The position numbers were made by a program, and so were the translations under genes. 57,653 bases of DNA. Source: Gammaproteobacteria bacterium. Lineage in GTDB: Bacteria > Pseudomonadota > Gammaproteobacteria > Nitrococcales > Nitrococcaceae. Positions 52,323 through 57,653 of the stretch are shown piece after piece. Numbering within the stretch: position 1 is the first letter of the stretch; every line of letters begins with the position of its first letter. The notes beneath the pieces were generated by a model. It saw nothing but the letters and a program-made list of their open reading frames with translations. It was not told the DNA's origin and searched no databases. The stretch spans positions 1 through 57,653 of the forward strand of contig JAUILK010000020.1 in the NCBI GenBank assembly GCA_030433275.1, in the 5' to 3' direction.

Positions 52323-52448
52323 ATGAAAACGATGTCACAGCAGATGGATTCCGAGGAACGCAGGCGTAAGGTTCGACTTACTGTGATTATTTTGTCCGTC
52401 GTTGCCTTTTTGATCTACGTCGCGTTCTATTTGGACCGCATACTCTAA
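52323..52448 (+). CDS. 41-residue cytochrome oxidase small assembly-type membrane protein
   Basis: A very short gene, ATG 52323 to TAA 52448. The product has a charged, basic N-terminal half (DSEERRRKVRLT) and one membrane helix (VIILSVVAFLIYVAFYL) ending in DRIL. Its size, topology and location between ctaD and coxC match the short single-helix proteins found next to ctaG in oxidase clusters of Pseudomonas and relatives. The function of these is not established. Ribosome-site signal is weak. The usual ctaG gene that accompanies it is absent here. Confidence 0.6.
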   Translation: MKTMSQQMDSEERRRKVRLTVIILSVVAFLIYVAFYLDRIL

Positions 52449-52559
52449 TAATCGGTAAACGATTCGTGACAGTCGGTTTGGCGCTGCGTCTCTAGGCTGA
52501 CGGCTGTATGTGCCGATTATGCGGCATTAAAATAATGGGCCTTACGGAGGTGTTTTAAA

Positions 52560-53423
52560 ATGGCTGCAACACACGGTGGCTACTACTTACCCCATGGAAG
52601 CCATTGGCCTATCACGGGTAGTATTGCCATATTTACGCTGGCGGTGGGCACGGCCTCGTATTTCCAAGGTGCGGGTTGGGGGCCGTGGGTGATGCTCACC
52701 GGTTTCGCAATCTTGGTTTTCATGATGTTCGGTTGGCTCGGAACCGTGATCGGTGAAAGCGTGGCCGGGTCTTACAATGAGCAAGTCGACCGGTCGTTCC
52801 GCTGGGGAATGTCTTGGTTCATCTTCTCGGAGGTGATGTTTTTCGCGGCCTTCTTCGGCGCGCTGTACTACGCTCGGATTTTTTCAGTGCCGTGGCTTGG
52901 TGGCGGTGACGTGGAAACTAGTCAACTGCTCTGGGATGGGCTCAGTCTCAATTGGCCCACGGCAGGACCCGGCTATGCGGATTTCGAATTTGAATACATG
53001 CCGGCATGGCCGATTCCGACGATCAACACCATTCTCTTGCTTACCTCCGGTGTTACCATAACGATTGCCCATCATGCGTTGAAAGCCGTTGACCGTGAAA
53101 AATTGGTTAAATGGATGTGGGCAACCGTTGCTTTGGGTGTGACCTTCTTGATGTTCCAGGCCTTTGAGTTTTATGAGGCTTGGCATCATATGAACCTGAC
53201 GCTGCACACTGGTGTCTATGGTTCGACATTTTTTATGTTGACTGGTTTCCATGGTTTTCATGTGACCATTGGAACGATCATGCTGATCGTGATTAGCCTG
53301 CGTTGCATGAAAGGCCATTTTACGCCGGAAAATCACTTTGGTTTTGAAGGTGTGGCCTGGTATTGGCATTTCGTCGATGTCGTTTGGCTTGGCCTTTATA
53401 TCTTTGTCTACGTTTTGGTTTAG
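52560..53423 (+). CDS. coxC: Cytochrome c oxidase subunit III
   Basis: Seven-helix subunit that stabilises the proton uptake path of subunit I. The 287 residues have the family N-terminus HGGYYLPHGSHWPI, GSYNEQVDRSFRWGM, FSEVMFFAAFFGALYYAR with the conserved Glu, and AFEFYEAWHHMNLT before FHGFHVTIGTIML and WYWHFVDVVWLGLY. GGAGGTG precedes ATG 52560. Its stop overlaps the convergent DUF2909 gene by four bases. Confidence 0.97.
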   Translation: MAATHGGYYLPHGSHWPITGSIAIFTLAVGTASYFQGAGWGPWVMLTGFAILVFMMFGWLGTVIGESVAGSYNEQVDRSFRWGMSWFIFSEVMFFAAFFGALYYARIFSVPWLGGGDVETSQLLWDGLSLNWPTAGPGYADFEFEYMPAWPIPTINTILLLTSGVTITIAHHALKAVDREKLVKWMWATVALGVTFLMFQAFEFYEAWHHMNLTLHTGVYGSTFFMLTGFHGFHVTIGTIMLIVISLRCMKGHFTPENHFGFEGVAWYWHFVDVVWLGLYIFVYVLV

Positions 53424-53644
53424 TAGGCTAGTGGACTCCGGTTTACCGGCAGAACGCCAGTGAACATCAAAATAAGTATCAGTACGAACAGCACCACCGA
53501 CAATGTGATGCGCAAGGTCAAGGATTGGAGCATTCGGCGGGACTGGCTGCGGTCGCGGACCAGGAAAAAACCCGCGGATATGAGACTGATAAAAATGGCG
53601 ATTAGGGTGATGACAATTCCTACCTTGATCAATAGCACGACCAT
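53420..53644 (-). CDS. Twin transmembrane protein (DUF2909 family)
   Basis: A 74-residue protein with two membrane helices at about 6-24 and 42-62 and a short polar loop with VRDRSQSRRML. The family is found in proteobacterial aa3 oxidase clusters between coxC and surf1, usually on the opposite strand, as here. ATG 53644 has AGAGGAG upstream; the frame runs on to 53680 without support. Its role is unknown, presumably in assembly or stability of the oxidase. Confidence 0.75.
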   Translation of the reverse strand: MVVLLIKVGIVITLIAIFISLISAGFFLVRDRSQSRRMLQSLTLRITLSVVLFVLILILMFTGVLPVNRSPLAY

Positions 53645-53730
53645 TTGAAGCTCCTCTGCGTTGGCATCATGAGTTGGCAATTATAGGTGATTGGGGCAGT
53701 TAGTGGGCATCGACAACCGGTTGGCGGACA

Positions 53731-54462
53731 ATGCGAATTGGTTCTTACGAATTCCGTCCGGGTTTCATACCCACATTAGCAGTGGTGCTCGTGCTGCCAC
53801 TGCTGACTGCCCTTGGTTTTTGGCAGCTTGATCGAGCAAAAGAAACCCAAGCTTATTTAGATAGTTTACACGCTGGCCTTCAGGCAGCGGCAATCAATTT
53901 GAATGCGGCGATGCCCGAGTATTCGGTGGCTCAACACCGTGTTGCTAAGGCTTACGGCCGATATGACAGCACACACCAGTTTTTGCTTGACAATCAAGTT
54001 CACGCTGGGCAGGTCGGCTACCATGTGCTCACCCCTTTACGGCTGAGCGGCGCTGGTACAGCTATTTTAATCGACCGCGGCTGGATAGCCGCGTCGTTTG
54101 ATAGGAAGATTCTCCCCGATGTCGGGGTGGCGGAGACTGAGCGCGGAGTCAGTGGGGTGGTAGACAAGGGCCCGTCGGTGGCCGTCAGGCTGGGGCAGGC
54201 CTATGTAGGTACAGGCAGTTGGCCACGGCGGATCGGATATGTAGACTTCGCGTACATAGCGCAAGCCCTGCCTTATCGAGTGGCACCTTATCTTATTCGA
54301 CTCGATCCACAGGCAGCAGATGGTTTTGTCCATGTGTCGCCGAAACCCGCGATGGGGCCGGAAAAAAATCTGGGCTATGCGGCGCAGTGGTTCACCATGG
54401 CGACCGCAGTAGTAATCATCTATTTCTTAGTCAATCTAAAGCGCCGAACTGATGACAACTGA
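53731..54462 (+). CDS. SURF1 family cytochrome oxidase assembly protein
   Basis: Assembly factor thought to help place heme a in subunit I. The 243 residues have membrane helices at both ends (about 13-32 and 220-238), with ALGFWQLDRAKE just after the first, a family hallmark. A periplasmic domain contains GYHVLTPLRL and ILIDRGWI, and NLGYAAQWFTMA lies before the last helix. ATG 53731 has a weak ribosome site. Its end overlaps the next gene by 11 bases. Confidence 0.94.
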   Translation: MRIGSYEFRPGFIPTLAVVLVLPLLTALGFWQLDRAKETQAYLDSLHAGLQAAAINLNAAMPEYSVAQHRVAKAYGRYDSTHQFLLDNQVHAGQVGYHVLTPLRLSGAGTAILIDRGWIAASFDRKILPDVGVAETERGVSGVVDKGPSVAVRLGQAYVGTGSWPRRIGYVDFAYIAQALPYRVAPYLIRLDPQAADGFVHVSPKPAMGPEKNLGYAAQWFTMATAVVIIYFLVNLKRRTDDN

Positions 54463-55096
54463 TATCGAGCCCACATCGGGACAGGTTCGCCGTCGTGGCC
54501 GTATACAAATTTTAATTATCGCCGGGCTTTTCGCGGGCCCCATGCTATTGGCGTGGTTACTCTTTAGGGCGGATTTGCGACCGAGCGGGACCACCAACCA
54601 TGGGGAGTTGCTTAAACCTCCGCAAGCAGTGGCACCAAGCAACTGGACGACTAGATCGGGGAAACCGTTCACCCGTGCCGATTTGCTGGGCTATTGGAAT
54701 CTGCTTCTGGTCGTGAATGGCAATTGTGAGCGAGTTTGCCTGGAATCATTGGATCTGCTGCGACGCCTGCGCCTAGCGCTTGGAGCGAATGCTGATCGGG
54801 TACATCTGCTGTTATTGCAGCCGCAGGAGGCTTTTGCGCCTGATTTGCCCAAGGTCTCGCAGCCTGTTGTATTCGAATTGCTTGCGCCCAACGCCCAGAT
54901 CGATTCCTTGCTCGCGAAGCGGGCGCACACGGCTGGGGAGGGGGCGGGAATATTCATCATCGACTATCGTGCTTTCAATATGATGACCTACCCAGTGCCG
55001 TTAGACGGTAGTGGCATGCTTGATGATATGGAACATTTGTTAAGGGTTTCGAACCGTCAAGTTGAACGCAATCAGCAACAATCCCAGGATTTTTAA
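54452..55096 (+). CDS. Sco-like thioredoxin-fold protein of the oxidase cluster
   Basis: A 214-residue protein with one N-terminal membrane helix (about 18-40) and a periplasmic domain. The sequence VNGNCERVCLESLD carries a CxxxC motif at C92 and C96, the copper-binding arrangement of Sco proteins. The distal copper-ligand histidine of Sco is not obvious in GIFIIDYRAFNM. Similar genes stand between surf1 and ctaA in many gammaproteobacteria and are usually left as hypothetical. Starts inside surf1 (11-base overlap), four bases before ctaA. Confidence 0.75.
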   Translation: MTTDIEPTSGQVRRRGRIQILIIAGLFAGPMLLAWLLFRADLRPSGTTNHGELLKPPQAVAPSNWTTRSGKPFTRADLLGYWNLLLVVNGNCERVCLESLDLLRRLRLALGANADRVHLLLLQPQEAFAPDLPKVSQPVVFELLAPNAQIDSLLAKRAHTAGEGAGIFIIDYRAFNMMTYPVPLDGSGMLDDMEHLLRVSNRQVERNQQQSQDF

Positions 55097-55142
55097 ACGA
55101 TGACTGCAAGCCAGACGATGACTGTGAACCCAACGATGACTG
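55097..55142 (+). repeat. Three 18-base repeats with ACGATGACTG at the ctaA start
   Basis: ACGATGACTG occurs at 55097, 55115 and 55133, exactly 18 bases apart, with less similar octamers between. Each copy places an ATG-Thr codon pair in the ctaA frame (residues 1, 7 and 13), so any of the three could initiate. The region looks like a slippage-made expansion of the start. Confidence 0.7.
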
Positions 55143-56170
55143 CCCGACGAGCGACGGTAGCAAGCCCGTGGTTTTATCGCGTCTCGCTATTAGCGACTGT
55201 ACTCGCGCTGGGTGTCGTAGTGCTCGGCGCGTATGTCCGTCTAAGCGATGCCGGACTTGGTTGCCCCGACTGGCCTGGCTGCTATGGTCATCTAACGGTG
55301 CCGGAGAGCCCGGCCGCGCAGCAGGCTGCGCAGGCAGCTTACCCGCACCGTCCGATCGAGGCAGCCAAAGGTTGGAAGGAGATGATCCATCGGTACTTCG
55401 CAGGTACGCTCGGACTGCTGATTGTCGGCTTGGCCATTGTTGCGTGGCGTAAACGCAAGATCTCAGGCTATCCATTGGCTATTCCGCTGCTTTTAGTTGG
55501 CTTGGTGGTGTTTCAGGCACTGCTGGGTATGTGGACCGTCACTTGGCAGCTTAAACCGGTGGTAGTGCTCGCACACCTGCTCGGTGGGCTGACGATTGTC
55601 TCATTACTGTGGTGGCAAGTCTTACGAATGAAGCGTTCCGGAGAGAGTTCGAGTGGGCTTGCTCCGAAATTTTGGCTAAAAGCGATTTTGACGCTCGGCT
55701 TGGTTCTTGTGGTGGCGCAGATCGCGCTTGGTGGTTGGACGAGTTCCAACTACGCGGCGCTAGCGTGCAATGAGTTCCCGGCCTGTCATAGCGGGGAGAT
55801 TTGGCCAGATGCTGATTTCAGCGAGGGCTTTGTGTTATGGCGTGGGGTCGGTACCAACTATGAATTCGGTGTACTCGAAGCGCCGGCGCGAGTCGCTATC
55901 CATTTAATACACCGATTGGGTGCTGTAATCGTTGCCGTGTTCACTCTGCTATTGGCACTTGCTCTCTGGCGCTGGGTACCTGGGCGTACCGCAACATGGT
56001 GTGCCGCGGTGCTCGCATTTTTGGTGACTATTCAATTTATTCTGGGGGTGAGCAACGTCCTGTTCAGCTTGCCCCTTCCGGTAGCGGTGGCACATAATGC
56101 CGTAGCTGCACTGCTACTTTTGACATTTGTGACACTCAATCATCTCATCAGACCGGTGCGTGCATCATGA
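55100..56170 (+). CDS. ctaA: Heme A synthase (CtaA/Cox15)
   Basis: Oxidises the methyl group of heme O to the formyl of heme A. The 356 residues have eight membrane helices. Signature segments are LGAYVRLSDAGLGCPDWPGCYG with a cysteine pair (given as LGAYVRLSDAG and GCPDWPGCYG), IHRYFAGTLG, ALACNEFPACHSG with a second cysteine pair, and IHLIHRLGAV and VAHNAVAAL with heme-ligand His. The start lies in a triple repeat and any of three ATGs could be used. Coupled to ctaB by ATGA. Confidence 0.95.
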   Translation: MTASQTMTVNPTMTARRATVASPWFYRVSLLATVLALGVVVLGAYVRLSDAGLGCPDWPGCYGHLTVPESPAAQQAAQAAYPHRPIEAAKGWKEMIHRYFAGTLGLLIVGLAIVAWRKRKISGYPLAIPLLLVGLVVFQALLGMWTVTWQLKPVVVLAHLLGGLTIVSLLWWQVLRMKRSGESSSGLAPKFWLKAILTLGLVLVVAQIALGGWTSSNYAALACNEFPACHSGEIWPDADFSEGFVLWRGVGTNYEFGVLEAPARVAIHLIHRLGAVIVAVFTLLLALALWRWVPGRTATWCAAVLAFLVTIQFILGVSNVLFSLPLPVAVAHNAVAALLLLTFVTLNHLIRPVRAS

Positions 56171-57099
56171 GTAGAAGTCCCTCTATCACATGGTTTGAGC
56201 CAGCCCGCCAGCATTTGATTCGCCATTGGCGCGACTACTATGAGCTATGCAAGCCGGGGGTCGTCGCTCTTATGGTTTTTACGGCGATCGTTGGGATGTT
56301 GGTGGCAAGTCCGGGCGACGTGCCTTGGCGGGCATTGACATTGGGCAGCCTTGGAATTGCTTTAGCGGCTGGTTCAGCTGCTGCGATCAACCACATGGTC
56401 GACCAACATGTGGATGGCCAAATGTGGCGCACTAAGCGCCGGCCGTTGCCGACGGCGCGTATTCGAACTCGGCACGCCGTTGTTTTTGCCGGGCTGCTGG
56501 GAGTCAGCGGACTTGGTATTCTTTACTTGTTCGTTAATCCGCTCACTGCCTTTTTGACATTTCTATCGCTGATTGGCTATGCATTTGTTTACACGCTCTA
56601 TCTCAAACGAGCGACGCCGCAGAATATAGTTATCGGAGGTGCGGCTGGTGCAGCGCCTCCCATGTTAGGTTGGACCGCAGTTACCGGATCGATTGATCCG
56701 AATTCATTGCTCTTGTTTCTCATCATCTTTGTGTGGACACCGCCGCATTTTTGGGCTCTTGCCATTCATCGGCGCGAAGATTATGCCAAGGTCAATATCC
56801 CCATGTTGCCGGTTACTCACGGTGACCGTTATACTCGATGGAATGTGCTTTTTTATACCATTCTATTGGTGGCGGTAAGCGCTTTGCCCTTTGTTACAGG
56901 ACTCGGCGGACTCATCTACCTCACTGGGGCAATGATCATGGGTGGAATTTATCTGTATTATGGCGTGGCCATGTTGGTTTCATCAGATAAAGCACTACCC
57001 ATGAAGTCATTTGGCTTCTCTATTATTTATTTGATGGCCATCTTTGCTATTTTGTTGTTTGATCGGTATTTACCTTATATTAAGCTGGCGTTTTCATAA
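56167..57099 (+). CDS. ctaB: Protoheme IX farnesyltransferase (heme O synthase)
   Basis: Adds a farnesyl chain to protoheme to give heme O, the substrate of the neighbouring CtaA. The 310 residues, with about nine membrane helices, have YYELCKPGVVALMVFTAIVG (given as YYELCKPGVV and LMVFTAIVG), the diphosphate motif NHMVDQHVDGQMWRTKRRP (NHMVDQHVDG and MWRTKRRP) and FVWTPPHFWALAIHRREDY (WTPPHFWALAI and HRREDYAK). ATG 56167 overlaps the ctaA stop by four bases. Last gene of the oxidase block. Confidence 0.96.
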   Translation: MSRSPSITWFEPARQHLIRHWRDYYELCKPGVVALMVFTAIVGMLVASPGDVPWRALTLGSLGIALAAGSAAAINHMVDQHVDGQMWRTKRRPLPTARIRTRHAVVFAGLLGVSGLGILYLFVNPLTAFLTFLSLIGYAFVYTLYLKRATPQNIVIGGAAGAAPPMLGWTAVTGSIDPNSLLLFLIIFVWTPPHFWALAIHRREDYAKVNIPMLPVTHGDRYTRWNVLFYTILLVAVSALPFVTGLGGLIYLTGAMIMGGIYLYYGVAMLVSSDKALPMKSFGFSIIYLMAIFAILLFDRYLPYIKLAFS

Positions 57100-57194
57100 G
57101 TGGATGCCCTGGTGATTATCGGCAAAGAGAGGCCGGTGTACTTGGATATAACCGACAGAGTGGCCCTGCTTTGGAAAGCAGTCTCAGCATGCAG

Positions 57195-57219
57195 CGACCG
57201 ACCATTGGATGGTCGGTCG
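57195..57219. terminator. Perfect 11-bp hairpin between ctaB and lipA
   Basis: CGACCGACCAT (57195-57205) pairs fully with ATGGTCGGTCG (57209-57219), with a TGG loop. It lies 95 bases after ctaB and about 115 before the end of the convergent lipA, a fitting place for a bidirectional terminator. Only a short TTCT follows, so efficiency is uncertain. Confidence 0.5.
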
Positions 57220-57335
57220 TTCTGAAGGCTCAGCGGCTCGGGTTGTAGAGTGATGTGGCGGCTCGTTATTTCGTTTTGGTTTACTAAAGTCGTGTTTGCG
57301 GTACGGCTAAAACATAGACTACTTGTTTGATTCAG

Positions 57336-57653
57336 TTATGTGCCGTTGCTCTCGTTGAGACCGCAATTAGTTTGTTCCAGTACACGCTCAGCACGGTAAC
57401 TCGAACGGACTAAGGGGCCGGATACAACTTCCAAAAAACCCTTGATTAATCCTAGACGACGATAGTGTTCGAATTCAGTGGGTGTAACGTAGCGCTGCAC
57501 CGGTAAGTGGTTGACAGTTGGGCGTAGGTATTGGCCGAAGGTAACGATGTCTACTCCCACAGCTCGGAGTTCATCCATCGTTTCCAGGATCTCGGCATCT
57601 GTCTCACCAAGACCCAGCATTAAGCTGGTTTTGGTCAGCACATTCGGATGATG
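57336..57653 (-). CDS. lipA: Lipoyl synthase, C-terminal part
   Basis: Radical SAM enzyme that inserts two sulfurs into octanoyl groups on lipoyl domains. The gene enters from the right edge (open to base 57653) and ends with TGA... on the minus strand at 57336. The 105 visible residues match the LipA end: [38 protein letters not shown] (TFGQYLRPT and [10 protein letters not shown]), and [11 protein letters not shown], whose serine is the unusual ligand of the auxiliary iron-sulfur cluster. The radical SAM cysteines lie outside the window. Confidence 0.93.
   Translation of the reverse strand, partial: HHPNVLTKTSLMLGLGETDAEILETMDELRAVGVDIVTFGQYLRPTVNHLPVQRYVTPTEFEHYRRLGLIKGFLEVVSGPLVRSSYRAERVLEQTNCGLNESNGT

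Noticed and set aside
1-57653. CRISPR arrays, rRNA genes, riboswitches, toxin-antitoxin pairs, defence islands
   Set aside because: Looked for repeated spacers, conserved RNA cores and small paired genes on both strands; none was seen.

Overview
The window is a moderately GC-rich chromosomal segment from a gammaproteobacterium. Several conserved gammaproteobacterial neighbourhoods point this way: rplY-pth-ychF, mrcA divergent from pilMNOPQ-aroK-aroB, hemW-rdgB-rph, gmk-rpoZ-spoT-ridA-recG, ubiC-ubiA, bioB-bioC, and a coxB-ctaD-coxC-surf1-ctaA-ctaB block. The gene content suggests a motile, piliated, ubiquinone-using aerobe, perhaps near Chromatiales or Ectothiorhodospirales. That placement is an inference from gene order only.

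Layout. 1-2145: end of rplY, pth, ychF and an elongator tRNA-Met. 2146-2990: debris of an integrated element behind the tRNA (a truncated P4-type integrase cut by a decayed IS3-family transposase). 2999-11208: a chemotaxis cluster (STAS protein, CheY-like, CheA, CheW, a receptor with a periplasmic c-type heme motif, CheR, CheD, CheB) with a good FliA (sigma-28) promoter in front of the receptor. 11317-20791: a catabolic-looking block (tartrate/D-malate dehydrogenase-like enzyme, two aminotransferases, a succinate-semialdehyde-type dehydrogenase, an amidase, a D-2-hydroxyacid dehydrogenase, a GNAT-nitrilase fusion). 20929-28119: DksA-like protein, aroB, aroK and the type IV pilus operon pilMNOPQ. 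28260-34932: mrcA, a degenerate nucleotidyltransferase-fold protein, gltA, rpmE2, a DUF3135 protein, a Rof-like protein without a canonical start codon, and SirB2. 34983-44522: hemW-rdgB-rph, yicC, gmk, rpoZ, spoT, ridA, recG. 44586-48760: ubiC, ubiA, comF, bioB, bioC. 48913-57099: cytochrome aa3 oxidase subunits and assembly factors. 57336-end: C-terminal part of lipA.

How the parts work together. The chemotaxis genes form one signalling array: the receptor probably reads redox or a small gas ligand through its heme domain and drives CheA-CheW, with CheR/CheB/CheD adapting it. The oxidase block supplies subunits I, II and III, heme A synthesis (ctaB then ctaA) and assembly factors (SURF1, a Sco-like thioredoxin-fold protein, two very small membrane proteins); no ctaG/cox11 is seen in it. 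UbiC and UbiA start ubiquinone synthesis for the same respiratory chain.

Most of the window is ordinary housekeeping sequence. I see no CRISPR array, toxin-antitoxin pair, biosynthetic cluster or defence island. The best leads are the heme-motif receptor with its FliA promoter, the Rof-like gene that seems to need an ATA start, the amide/amine catabolic block, and the tRNA-anchored element remnant.
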